A stretch of DNA of 64,000 bases from Zea mays (lineage: Eukaryota > Streptophyta > Magnoliopsida > Poales > Poaceae), in the NCBI RefSeq assembly GCF_902167145.1, contig NC_050103.1:181225625-181289624 (forward strand), given 5' to 3'. Of the stretch, positions 19,248 to 30,765 are shown one piece after another. Each line of letters starts with the position of its first letter. Within the stretch, counting starts at the first letter, position 1. The notes beneath the pieces are model-generated. The model ran no database searches, was not told the origin of the DNA, and saw nothing but the letters and a program-made list of their open reading frames with translations. Position numbers and translations under genes: made by a program.

Positions 19248-22200
19248 TGTAGCATCCCAAAAAATCAAATATTGGAATTTTCTCAAACTCGCTTTAAATT
19301 CAAAATGAATTTCAAATTTCATTTCAAAATGTTTGTTTGCGAATTGATATCAACAAATAAAATATAGTGGTCTATATTATCTTCAAAATCCTCCTCAAAA
19401 TACTGCCCAAATATTTCCCCAATAACCCCCCCTCAAGTTCTTTCCAGAAATACTGCCCAAATATTCCACCGATATTTCTCCAAATACTTTCCTCTTGAGA
19501 AATATCTTTCGAATCATTTTTAAAGTCCTCACAAATACTTTCTTCATAACTTTCATCATACTCATACGTATATGTATGCCTCCGGTGTCATATGTTGAGC
19601 TCTACAAGCTAATTACACTCATATAAGACAAATCCATGCTAATCTCCCACTAATCCTCTCATCCTCCCACTAATCCTCTCATCCCTCCCCCTAATCCCCC
19701 CACCATGGCTATAAATAGAGGGGCAAGGGCCTCCTCTCATCCCACCCCAAGCCATTTCATGGCAACTCTCCCCCCCACACACGCCCACTCCATCTCCCAC
19801 ACAAGCACACACTAGCACAAGGATCGTTCGGTCGTTCTTCGATCGTTCGTCCCCCTGTTCTTAGTTTGTTCGTTCGTTCGTCCGATCGTTCATGGTTCGT
19901 TCGTCCGATCGTTCGATCGTTCGTCCGTTCGTTCGTCCAAATAATCTTTGTCCTGTCGTTATGCTGTCGAAATTCCGATTGTTCGTTCGTTCGATCATTC
20001 GATCGTTCGTCCGTTCGTTCATAGTTTTTATTCATCGTTCATCAATCGTTCATAGTCCCTATTCATCGTTCTTCCAGATAATCTTTGTCCTACCGTTATG
20101 CTGCCGAAATTCCGATCGTTCGTTCGATCATTCGATCGTTCAACGTTCGTTCATAGTTCCTATTCATCGTTCATCGTTCGTTCATAGTCCCTATTCATCG
20201 TTCGTCCAGATAATCTTTGTCCTGCCATTATGCTACCGAAATTCCGATCGTTCGTTCGTCCGATCATTCGATCGTTCGTTCATAGTTCCTATTCATCGTT
20301 CATCGTTCGTTCATACGAACTATTCACCATCACTATTCACCATTACTATTCATCGTTACTATTCATCATTGTTACTATTCATCGATGATATCTATGGTAA
20401 CTTTTCCGTCATCACTATTCATCGATCATCCGATCACCCTAAATTTTAATTACTCATCCATCATGTTGTCCAGTCCACCTAAGACCAGCCAGACCTATAT
20501 TCCAGTCATACGAACTCCGGTGACTGTGATTTTCCATCCAGTGGGAACTTCCCATCTGGTCACCCATCCCAGGTTTCTCCAAGTTGAGCACGCTTAACTT
20601 TGAGATTCCTTCGAACTAGGCTTCCAAACTCAGATTCCAATAATTCTTGTTTCTAAATTCTTATCAAACTATTCCCTATCCAACCATGTCATTCCTTAAC
20701 TGTGGTTCATATTCCAGAAAACTCCCAAAATACTCTTGTCCCATATTCTGCCTATAATTCTCCTATTCATACTAAGTCAGACGATTCATTCGTCACTATT
20801 CTCACCAACAGGAAACTTCACTGTGCTACACCACATACACCCAGCTATAAATACACCCAGCTACCCTCTCCCTCTCCACACACACTCAACACCCTCAGCC
20901 AAGGCAAACACCCCACCCACTCAGTTACTCCGCTCTGCCAGCTACACACATAGTGTCGCTTCGCCTCCAGTCCACCCTCCTGGTAAGCACCTCCGCTCCA
21001 CCACTAGTAGTATCTCAACACCACATGACATAGATTCTACTCAAGACTCTACCCATCCATATATCGCTATTCTGACCACTATACTAAATATCTGTTGATA
21101 TACTTGCTGGTTTGCATGTTTGCTTATTCATGTTGCATAGTTACCGGCGTGTTCGTGCCATCTCGTGGAGGCCAGATCTGCAAGTCTACGCCAGGCAGTG
21201 GAGCTAGAAGCCAGTTCCGCGAGCTCCCCTTCCCCTTCGTTGGATAAGCACGGCAAGCTCACTGGATCCCTTTGATGCATAAATTACCTATGATTTTTCA
21301 ACCACAACCCTCAACCTGTTATTTTATGCATGATATGATTTTGAGACAAGTTATTATGGCCACATAGCCGCTTGCCGCAATCAATCCTTGATATATTTGT
21401 TACAAATGATTTGAGAAAAGGTGTGAGTTTTCAAAAGAAAATGCTTTTCAAAATGTGTATGATGAAGGGTTTTCACCCTTATCACCTTTGAGTCGGGATG
21501 ATCAGGGACTCCCTGGTTTAGGGGAGGGCCTAAGGTGATGGCTTAGCTGGTTTAGGTGTGAGCAGAAGGATTGTCCCCTCACATAAGGACCGGTTTATCA
21601 TCCTTCACTACCTGTACTCATGATAAGTACAACCACTCGAGACTGTATGAGCATTCACTCAATCTGAACTCGTACGGTCCAAACCCCAGGGTTATGAAGG
21701 CTGGGGAGCACCGGGAGGATAAGGAGGGGGGATGTTTTGTCCGGTTTGGACATGGCGGTGGCCTGACTCTTTCCGGTATAACCGTTAAGGTAAGGACGTG
21801 CGAGGAAAGGAAGAGATTCGGCATTCGGGTCTCACGACAGTGAGATCGCAGAAACCGGACTAGTGGGTAAAGTGTACCCCTCTGCACAGAGTTCAAACCT
21901 ATTCGAATAGTCTGTGTCCACAAGAATGGACGAGTCTGGTGTGGTATAGCAATTAGTGTTTTGTTGTCAAAAAAATGGTGTGTTTGAGAAAAGTGGTTTT
22001 TAAAAGGTCTGGCGGTTGAGCCATGAGCTATGGTGGACGGGAAGTCCAGTAGCTATTTTTGAAAATGAAAACCAGTGGAAAACTGCTGAGATACCTGGAT
22101 GGTTTAGTCCAGGGGATTTTATTCTATATTGAAAAACTTCCTACTCCTTTGGGAGAGGATGTGCTTTGAAAAATACTAAATGTTTTACAAAACAACCCTG

Positions 22201-22608
22201 CATAAAATATTGTTGTTTCTGCAAAATATCCTGAGCTCCACATATTCCATGCATTATATCTGATTATCCCATTCCACGGGTGAAGGTGGGCTGCTGAGTA
22301 CGTTTGTACTCACCATTGCTTATTTGTTGTTTTTCAGAAAAGGAGATCGGGTAAGAGTTACGCCTGTTCCCAACCTTGCCTGTGGCTGTTGGACCGTTGA
22401 TTTGCTTCGCTGCGTATATTGAGCTGCTTCAGCCCCACTCTGATGATATGTCCCGAGTCGTGGGCCAACTCTTAAAGTTGTTCGCCACCTTTATAGGTTT
22501 GTCTCGTTTCAGCAGATTTGAAATCATCTGATGTATAAATGTTTTTACTAGCCTCCTGGGACTAGTAATTGTATCACATTTTAGTCTCAGAGAATCTGGG
22601 GCGCTTCA
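19248..22608 (+). repeat. GypA 3' LTR (3361 bp)
   Basis: Same layout as the 5' LTR: TATA boxes at 19709 and 20845, tandem repeats at about 19825-20330, GTGGGTAAAGTG box at 21863, perfect hairpin at 22296-22311, and acceptor-like CAG at 22337. It differs from the 5' copy by scattered substitutions and small indels within the TTCG array. Confidence 0.93.
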
Positions 22609-22878
22609 GTGGGCCTCGTTAGGCTGTTAGACACTGGTCGACTCTTGGGTGGGCCGACCACCAACACTAATATATATTTTTGGCTGAAGGGTGGCAGTAG
22701 GCTATTAGTTATAGTTTTGGACTGACCGATTGTATTTTTGGCTCTGGTGATGCGGCTCGGCTCAAGTACATGTTCTAAAAAACATTTAGCTACACTATAT
22801 CCGGATAAATTCTTTTGTAGCTGCTGAAAAAGGTCAGGATAAATGCTTTAGCCCGCTATTTTAAACACTGATCCCAAG

Positions 22879-23670
22879 CATAGAGGCACATTTCCATGAG
22901 CTCCATCACACATCTACTAAAGAGAATCAAGCGGTGATTTGTATAGGTGCTTTGCGAAGTGCTTTGGCTAGTTAGTCCGCTATTGCACTTGCTCTAGGTG
23001 ATCCCTAGTTAGTTGAGTGAGTTTAGAAAAACCCACAAAACCCCTTGGCTCTTGTGCAAGCCATTGTAACTATACTAAGTGGGGCGAGAGTCTTGCGAGA
23101 CCCTATCAACCGCGTTTGTGATATGGCCACCACAGTGTACCAAAGGGAACGAGGCCTGCGTCGTTTCCGCCGGAAGCTCGATAGTGAAGATGACAGGGAG
23201 CATCCAAGAGGAAGCCGAAAGCGGAGCACCACTTGCGCTTGGAGAAGGCTCATGGCTCTATACATAGTTACTCATATATGGTGTTTGGCCCTCACGTGGA
23301 TTACCTTGGACCACAAGCGGAGCACCAATGAGGATTAATCGGGACCTTACGTGGTTCTGGATACCTCGGTAAAAATATAGGTGTCGTCCTCGAGAGTTTG
23401 CATCTCTACCTTTACTCTTTAGCTTCGCATTTACATTCAAGTACTTAAGTTTCAATTTCTCTATTTCTAGTTAGAATTGTTAGGATTGGAACTTAGGTTG
23501 AAACTCCTTTTGCGGTAGAGATAGCAACACTTAGACAAAATCTAGTTTGCACATTCTAGTTTACATATTTGCGTATGTTTTGTTCTAGGTTTTTAGTTGT
23601 GGCCTAGTTTAGAGATAGTTTTTAGAATTCTTAATTCACCCCAACTTAGGCATCACTGTTTCCTTCAACA
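22879..23670 (+). repeat. Copia-1 3' LTR, right (R-U5) half
   Basis: Continuation of the LTR that was broken at 3752; the hAT target duplication ATCCCAAG (22871-22878) repeats the last 8 bases of the left half. It ends with ...TTTCCTTCA or ...TTCAACA near 23667-23670, which fits the TG...CA rule and is partly complementary to the TGTAAGGAAA start. The 5' LTR is outside the window, so the outer target duplication cannot be checked. Confidence 0.65.
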
Positions 23671-23811
23671 ATAAAGAAAATTTATCTCAAGGATGAACAA
23701 GTTAGCCTTTGGTTTATGAAGTCCTTAATGTTCCTAAGGTGTGAGTGTTGTAGATCTGAGACGGACACTCCTTAAAACCTACACACAAGAAGTTATGATC
23801 CAATATTTACA

Positions 23812-24365
23812 CACTAAGAGGGGGGTGAATAGGTGATCCTACAAAATCAACTCTAAACAACACAAACTTGGTTTATAATAATTGTTAGTGAAAACTAAAA
23901 CCAAGTTAGGATGAGAAGATAGGTGGAGAGAGAACTCTTCTCTTGATCTGATTGCTCGATTAAGATGAGTATTAAACTTAGGAGCAATATTGCAAGAGAG
24001 TAGATAACTCAAGAAGATAGTAATTGCAATAAGTAAATGAACAAGTGACACAATGATTTTTACCGTGGTTCGGCCAATGCCTACTCCACGTTGTGGTGAC
24101 CTTCTTTGGTAAATGGTTGCAGTTAGCCCATCTCAAGTGATCCAAAGATCAAACTTGAGTATCACATATATCTTCCTTATACCAAAATCCTGTTGTGAGG
24201 AATCTCCACAAATTAGAGTCCCTCATGCCTTACACAATTGTTTATAATCAAAACGGAGTAAGGATGGGAGTAGAAATGCACACAAGAGCACAACGGAGCA
24301 ACACACACACAAGTGAACTAAGGTGGAAATGAACTAATTTTCTTCCTCAACCCCAAGAGAATTTA
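23812..24365 (-). repeat. Sirevirus LTR remnant, minus strand
   Basis: The plus strand starts with CTAAGAGGGGGGTGAATAGG followed by TGATCCT. This is the reverse complement of the ...GGATCACCTATTCACCCCCC... LTR end seen at about 10470-10500. Further in, the words GTGGTTCGGCCAATGCCTAC and CCACGTTGTGGTGACC match the inverted LTR region near 10290-10340. Only the 3' part of the LTR is identifiable and the far end is not fixed. Confidence 0.7.
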
Positions 24366-24366
24366 A

Positions 24367-24532
24367 GGGGGTGTTTGTTTTGAAGAATCAATTCGTTCTA
24401 GATAGAGGTATATCATGAGTAGATTTCATAAATTTGTTGGAAGGAACTCATTACTCAAATTATTACTAATTATTAGCCTATGAAGAATAAAATAGTGATG
24501 GATCAACTCGTTCCATTCCACAAACCAAACAA
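24367..24532. mobile_element. Possible small MITE
   Basis: The left edge GGGTGTTTGTTTTGAAGAAT and right edge ATTCCACAAACCAAACAAG are roughly inverted. The 'GTTTGGTTT' ends resemble common grass MITEs. No target duplication is clear, so this is weak. Confidence 0.35.
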
Positions 24533-24600
24533 GAAAGTGAGGAGAAGATAATGGACCACCTCATCTTCTAAACCAAACATGTTGTAAGTTTGGAAACTAG

Positions 24601-25382
24601 CACTACCGGAATCGCGTCTTTGTCGAGTGTCTAAGACACTCGGCAAAGGCTATTTTACACTCGGCAAAGGCTTTGCCGAGTGTAACACTCGAAAAAGAAC
24701 ACTCGGCAAATATTTTATCGGCAAAGGGTTCTTTGCCGAGTACTTTTTTCGGACACTCGGCAAAGACTTTGTCGAGTGCTTTTTTAAATTCAGACGTAGT
24801 TTTCGTTGACAATATGACTTCAAATGAAAAAGTTGTCAATTATAAACTTCTATAACTTCTCAAGATCTACAAAGTTTATTTTGGTTGTTTGGTCATTTGT
24901 TTATCTCACATGATGGTTCTAACAATATGCACAAATTCTATACGTCTCTCTCGTAGTTTCATAAACTACGAGAGAGATATAGGTTTTATGAACAAATTTA
25001 TTTTTATTTTGTCATATGAAGAAATGTTCAATATATAAATTGTACATCATGATGAGTTATATAAATTTGTAGCTGAAAACTTTTTCATTTGAATTAATTT
25101 ACTACTTTAAAATGTGATTTTTAAATTGTCTTTGCCTAGTGTTGGAGAAAAAACACTCGGCAAAGAGCTCTTTGCCGAGTGTTGTATTTGTGACACTCGG
25201 CAAAGAAACTCTTTGCCGAGTGTCAAAAATACAACACTCGGCAAAGAGCTTCTTCGCCGAGTGTTTTCTTTTACCGAGGGTTTTTTGCGTGGCACTCGGC
25301 AAAGAGCTTTTTTGCCAAGTGCCCGAAATAAAACACTCGGCAAAAAATATGACACTCGGCAAAGAACCAAATTCCGGTAATG
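24601..25382. mobile_element. CACTA-1: small non-autonomous CACTA element (782 bp)
   Basis: Starts CACTACCGGAAT, ends ATTCCGGTAATG, and has the 3-bp duplication TAG (24598-24600 and 25383-25385). Both ends are packed with CTTTGCCGAGTG and its complement CACTCGGCAAAG. No ORF beyond translated repeats. The subterminal repeat word is the same as in the large element at 25806, so it is probably mobilised by the same transposase family. Confidence 0.92.
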
Positions 25383-25385
25383 TAG

Positions 25386-25802
25386 CCCTCAATGTAGCTC
25401 CAATACTTCTGTGATCCAAACCAGCTTTAGATGCAAGCTCCGCCACTACTGTTCACACGGTAAGAAGAACATGACGCTGGTGTCATTTGTGACGGAAACG
25501 GCCAAGGTAAATAACTACGTGAGATCCCTCCTCTTACGTACTTAATTACCTGGGACGTTAGAACGAACGGTGATCCCAATAATGGGACGACCTGAATGTT
25601 TACAGGCTTCCACGTGACCGCGCCTCACAAAATCCACCTGCTTTGTCAGGCGCATTTGTTTTTTTTAAAAAAAAGGGTCAGGCGCATTTGTTCTCACGCA
25701 GACGTAACAGACAACAGGAATCTACCGTTTGTCGTCCGTCGGTAGCTTCCTGCAAAGCTAGTTCGTGTTGTTGTTACGTGAAGTGACTAGAAATGGTGTC
25801 AT
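25386..25802. other. Intervening sequence between CACTA-1 and CACTA-2
   Basis: No gene seen. It holds a direct repeat GTCAGGCGCATTTGTT (about 25646 and 25678) separated by a short T/A run, which looks like filler DNA or an excision/repair scar. Confidence 0.5.
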
Positions 25803-25805
25803 ATA

Positions 25806-27300
25806 CACTACCGGAATCCGAGGCTATGCCGAGTGTTGGTCTCTTTGCCGAGTGTCTTTTGTCGGGCACTCGGCAAAGACGGCTTTGCTGAGAGCCGCAC
25901 TCGGTAAAGTTAGGATCTCGGCAAAGAGCCTCTTTACCGAGTGCTGGACACTCGGCACAGGACCCCACTCGGCAAAGACAAGTTTGCCGAGTGTCAAACA
26001 TACGGTAAAGGAGGCGCTCGACAAAGGGCCGTCAGCGGCCGTCCCAAAGCTGACGACCGTCAGTCTTTGCCGAGAGCCAACGGTTGACACTCGGCAAAGA
26101 GTATTCTTTGCCGAGTGCCACCCAGTTGGCACTCGGCAAAGTATATTTTTATTTTTTTTATTTTATCTCCCAAACTTTTTGTGGTATGTTCCTACACTAT
26201 GTAGACCTACATGTATCATTTGTGGACAATTATAACAGAGTTTTCAATCGTTAGTAGATTTAGTTCGTTTATTTGAAATTCTTCGGAAAATTCAAAATTG
26301 AACTGCAGGTCACTCGAAACTTGGAAAACCGTGCATGAAAAAATGATATTCATGTTACTTAGCATAAGTTACGACCGATTCCAGAAGCGTACCGGAAACT
26401 TCGAGCAACATGCTCACTAAACATAATCGTGAACTTGCCATCCACATGTTTAAAAATTGTATAAAACACAAACAAAGTCAGAAAATCATGAAACTTGTCC
26501 ACGTGTCATGATATCATATGTACAAGCTGTGATAAAAATTTTAGAATGTTTGGAGAAAGTTGTGAGACACTATGTGTAGAAACCTAGAAGATCCACATTG
26601 AAACTATATGATTTCATGTGTAGTCCTCTTAGGTTTCTACACAAAGTGTCTCACAACTTTCTCCAAACATTCTAAAATTTTTATCACAGCCTGTACACAT
26701 GATATCATGACACGTGGACAAGTTTCATGATTTTCTGACTTTGTTTGTGTTTTATACAATTTTTAAACATGTGGATGGCAAGTTCACGGCCATGTTTAGT
26801 GAGCATGTTGCTCGAAGTTTCTGGTACGCTTTTGGAATCGGTCGTAACTTATGCTAAGTAACATGAATATCATTTTTCATGCACGGTTTTCCAAGTTTCG
26901 AGTGACCTGCAGTTCAAATCTGAATTTTCCGAAGAATTTCAAATAAACGAACTAAATCTACTAACGATTGAAAACTCTGTTATAATTGTCCACAAATGAT
27001 ACATGTAGGTCTACATAGTGTAGGAACATACCACAAAAAGTTTGGGGGCAAAAACAAAAAAAATAAAAATATACTTTGCCGAGTGTCTAGAGATGACACT
27101 CGGCAAAGAGGACTTTGTCGAGTGCCAACTGGGTGGCACTCGGCAAAGAAGTGTAAGTTAGACTTTGCCGAGTGTCACCTCGTCGACACTCGGCAAAGGA
27201 GCCTTTGCCGAGTGTCCCCGATCTGGCACTCGGCAAAGCTTATTTTAAAATAAAAAAAATCTTTGCCGAGTGCCAGATCACGGGCACTCGGCAAAGCGCG
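25806..27300. repeat. CACTA-2 5' subterminal repeats
   Basis: CTTTGCCGAGTG / CACTCGGCAAAG words in both orientations lie at 25825-26145 and again at 27075-27295, on either side of a long inverted repeat. They are the expected binding sites for a TNPA-type protein in CACTA elements. Confidence 0.88.
26131..27085. repeat. Long inverted repeat (about 455-bp arms, about 35-bp spacer) in CACTA-2
   Basis: The left arm (about 26131-26588) and right arm (about 26626-27085) are almost perfect reverse complements. For example, GTGAGACACTATGTGTAGAAACCTA at the inner left edge pairs with the AGGTTTCTACAC side at 26631. The outer edges both carry CACTCGGCAAAGTATATTTT. Transcription through it would give a hairpin RNA of roughly 0.95 kb. 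No coding potential. Confidence 0.92.
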
Positions 27301-27904
27301 TTTACATAGCGCTGGTATTTCCTTCTTTCTCTATCACTCTCTTCGTATCTCAGCCGCGTCGCCGCCTCCGTAGTTCGCCGCCGCGACCCCACCGCGCCCG
27401 CCCACGCCGCGCCCACGCTCGCCCGCGCCCACGCCGCGCTCGCCCCGCCCACGCCCTCGCCGCGAGGCCGTAGCCGCCGCAGCCGCGACCGCGCCGTACG
27501 CCGTGCCCTCGTCGTGCCCCCACCGCGTCCCCGCCGTGCTTTCCCTCGTCGTGCCCTCACCGTGCCCCCGTCGCGTCCCCGCCGTGCGTGCCTCGTCGTG
27601 CCCTCGTCGTGCCCTTGCCGTGCCCCCGCCGCCTCGCCACGCGACCCGTCGATTCGTCCGCGACCCGTCGTCCCGCCCGTTGGGTATGATTAGGTTTAAT
27701 ATTGTGTTGATTAGATTAATATTTAGTTTTCTTGTGTTAAATTTATGTACATGTATGATTAGGTTAATATTGAGTATTGATGATTGTCGGCTATCGTGTC
27801 GTTGAATTATGTGTGGATGTCAGCCATCGTGCTGATAATTTAATTTGCAGGATTTCGAAACCTCCCCGTGCAAGGGAGGTGTTACCAAAATTTCGTGTTA
27901 GAGG
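27301..27904 (+). promoter_or_regulatory. GC-rich leader and 5' intron of TNP2
   Basis: C/G-rich codon-like repeats (27350-27680) form long spurious ORFs on both strands. A likely intron follows: donor GG/GTATGATTAG at about 27683 and acceptor TAATTTGCAG ending at 27850. TNP2 starts 54 bp later. This fits a TNP2 leader exon plus 5'UTR intron. Confidence 0.55.
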
Positions 27905-30765
27905 ATGGAGGACCATGAGTGGATGTACACGGGCCGTAGAGGAAGGAACGATGTCACCACTGAATGGATTAGAAATACCGATGATTTCGTGGAACGGGCA
28001 TATGGCGAAGCTGCTAAAGGAGCGAGTCTAGTCTCATGCCCGTGCAGCAAATGTGACAACCGGAAAAGAAAACCGAAGAAGGCCATGGTAGAACATATTT
28101 GGAAGAATGGATTTACACCGGGCTATACTCGGTGGATATTTCATGGTGAAGCGCATCGTACGAGAGAAGAGGTGTTGAGACAACATGTCGAGGATTATGA
28201 CGCGGATGCGGGGGTAGCGGATATGTTGAACGACTATCAGGAGGCACAGTACACGGGAGGATGTATGGATGACAAGCCAGAGCCGACTGCAAAGGCGTTC
28301 TACGACATGTTCGACGCGGCACAGAAGCCCCTTCACGGCCAGACAAAGGTTTCTCAACTGGATGTCATTGGGCGTGTAATGACGTTCAAGTCGCAGTACA
28401 GCATGAGTAGAGACGCATTCGATGGCTTGTTGACGGTTATTGGGAGTCTGCTTCCGGATGATCACGTTCTGCCAAAGAGCATGTACGAGGCACAGAAACT
28501 CCTTCGTGCACTCAAGATGACGTATGAGCAGATTCATGCTTGTCCGAAGGGCTGCGTGCTATTTAGGAAAGAATACACGGAGGCAAAGTACTGTCCCAAG
28601 TGTAATTCGTCTAGGTTTATGGAGGTAGACTCTGGTGATGGACAGAAGAGGCAGCTCGACATCCCCTTGACAATCCTACGGCACCTTCCGTTCATACCGA
28701 GGATCCAGCGTCTTTACATGACAGAGGAATCCGCGAAATAGATGACATGGCACAAAAATGGAAAACGATATAATCCTGACAAGATGGTGCACGCATCCGA
28801 TGGTGAAGCATGGAAACACTTTGATGACATTCACCGTGAGAAAGCCGAAGAGGCTCGTAATGTACGTGTTGCATTGGCCACAGATGGGTTCAATCCCTAT
28901 GGAATGAGCGCTGCCCCGTACACATGTTGGCCCGTGTTTGTTATCCCAATCAATCTCCCCCCTGGTGTCTGCTTTCAAAGGCAGAATATATTCGTGTCGT
29001 TGATAATTCCCGGACACCCGGGGAACAAAATGGGCATGTACATGGAGCCTTTGATCGATGAATTGGTACGTGCCTGGGAGGAAGGGGTATGGACGTATGA
29101 CCGAGCTACGAAGACAAACTTCAGAATGCATGTTTGGTACCAGTACTCCATGCATGACTTACCGGCGTATGGGCTATTCTGTGCCTGGTGTGTTCACGGT
29201 AAGTTCCCATGCCCAGTTTGCAAGGAAGCTCTTAGGTTCATTTGGTTGAAAAAGGGTGGCAAATATTCGTCCTTTGATAAACATCGACAATTTCTTCCTG
29301 CTGACCATCCATTCCGCCTAGACATCAAGAACTTTACAAAAGGTGTCGTAGTGACAGACCACCCACCTGCAACGATGACTGGTGCCGAAATTCGTCAACA
29401 GATAGATGGGCTCGTGGCCAATACAGAAGGTGGTTTTGTGGGATATGGTGAGCAGCATATGTGGACACATAAGTCTGGCTTGACTCGGCTCCCCTATTAT
29501 GACGACCTGCTCCTTCCACACAACATTGACGTGATGCACACTGAAAAGAATGTTGCCGAGGCACTGTGGGCAACAATTATGGACATTCCTGATAAGTCAA
29601 AGGATAATGTGAAGGCAAGAGTGGATCTGGCAGCGTTATGTGATAGACCAAAACTAGAGATGAAGCCGCCAAGTGGCGGAAAGACGTGGAGAAGGCCTAA
29701 GGCCGATTTCGTCCTAAGCAGGGCCCAGAGGAAGGAAGTACTTCAGTGGATCAAGATGTTGATGTTCCCTGATGGGTATGCAGCTAACCTGAGTAGGGGG
29801 GTGAACTTATCTACTATGCGAGTCTTAGGGATGAAGAGTCATGACTTCCACATATAGATTGAACGGATTCTTCCTGCGATGGTTCGAGGCTATGTCCCTG
29901 AGCATGTCTGGCTAACGCTTTCAGAGTTGAGCTATTTCTTCCGTCAGCTTTGTGCAAAAGAGTTATCTCGGACCGTGGTTGCAGACTTGGAAAGATTGGC
30001 CCCCCGTGTTACTGTGCAAGCTTGAGAAGATATTTCCACACAAGTGTCAAGAAATATTCTGGGTATGACGTCAATGGATACCGTTTTCGCACAACACACT
30101 ACGACAAAAGTCGGCCCAATCGGAAAACAACGTGTTCTGGAGTCTTTACGCCGGGCCTTGACAATGTCGATTATTTTGGACGAATCGAAGAAATATATGA
30201 GCTCATTTTTTATGGTTCCGAACCTCTTACTCTAGTGATATTCAAATGTCATTGGTTTGACCCTCAAGTGACGAGACGGACACATTCTAATCTTGGGATA
30301 GTCAAAATTCGACAAGATTCCACCTTAGCAGGAGACGATGTCTAAATCGTGGCCCAACAGGCCACACAAGTGTATTATCTCCCATATGTGTGTCAAACGA
30401 AAGAACATCTTAAGGGTTGGGATGTTGTGTATAAGGTATCGCCGCATGGGAGGTTACCTGTTCCTAACGATGAAGATTACAACTTAGACCCGGACACATA
30501 TGATGGAGAGTTCTTCCAAGAAGATGGGCTAGAAGGGCGATTTGAGATAGACTTAACTGAAGCTATCGGAATGGACGTAGATATTGAAATGGTTGTTGAT
30601 GAGGAGGATGATGATGTGCAAAATGATAATGACTTAGTAATCCTTGAAGGCAATGACATTAATGACGAGGTTGCGTCTTCCGATGGTGTTGAGATTGAAA
30701 TGCTTGATAGTGATGATGAGAGTTATGATCCGGCTAACCCCGACACATATGAAGATTATTTTTAA
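27905..30765 (+). pseudogene. TNP2: TNP2-type CACTA transposase, broken
   Basis: Transposase that cuts and joins CACTA ends in the nucleus. The N-terminus (MEDHEWMYTGRRGRNDVT...) is a transposase-associated (TAM) domain with the CPCSKCDN zinc-ligand motif at about residues 45-55. The tnp2 (Transposase_21) core follows, with CPKCNSSRF near 28590, WPVFVIPINLPP near 28930, GHPGNKMGMYMEPLIDEL and YDDLLLPHNIDVMHTEKNV near 29510. A DUF4216-like block near 30060-30260 contains GRIEEIYELIFYGS and VIFKCHWFDP, and the tail is acidic. Breaks are an in-frame TAG at 28739-28741, a TAG at 29855-29857, a TAA at about 30343-30345, and loss of colinearity near 30040-30060 suggesting an internal deletion of several hundred bases. 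The start ATG opens directly into the TAM domain. The copy cannot make full-length transposase without a helper. Confidence 0.92.

Larger units (their letters stand above)
4002..22608 (+). mobile_element. Non-autonomous Gypsy-like LTR retrotransposon with 3.4 kb LTRs ('GypA')
   Basis: Two direct LTRs start TGTAGCATCCC and end GGGGCGCTTCA, flanked by a 5-bp duplication GTGGG (3997-4001 and 22609-22613). A primer-binding site like the 3' end of initiator tRNA-Met follows the 5' LTR, and a hairpin plus polypurine tract precedes the 3' LTR. Without the nested Sirevirus the interior is about 3 kb. It holds one sizeable ORF and no protease, RT or integrase, so the element depends on a partner. Its PPT region and LTR modules resemble those of the Tekay-type element at 31126-42813, which makes that lineage the likely helper (inference). 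Confidence 0.9.
3753..22870. mobile_element. Non-autonomous hAT element (about 0.5 kb own sequence) carrying nested retrotransposons
   Basis: The left end CAATGTTTAAAATAG and right end CTATTTTAAACACTG are inverted repeats with one mismatch. An 8-bp duplication ATCCCAAG flanks them (3745-3752 and 22871-22878). Eight-base duplications and CA-starting terminal repeats are hAT hallmarks. Own sequence is only 3753-4001 and 22614-22870, with no transposase. Everything between is a later Gypsy-like insertion. Confidence 0.88.

Noticed and set aside
25102..25446. Leu/Pro/Ser-rich ORFs across CACTA ends (also 25765-26235, 44850-45454)
   Set aside because: They are translated subterminal repeats, open on both strands.
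24603..27253. Regularly spaced CTTTGCCGAGTG repeats (also 44853-45446) considered as a CRISPR-like array
   Set aside because: Units occur in both orientations with variable short spacing and sit at CACTA ends; they are subterminal repeats in plant DNA.
27240..27805. Arg/Ala/Pro-rich ORFs ahead of TNP2
   Set aside because: Compositional product of a GC-rich leader and an intron; no domain and no conserved start.
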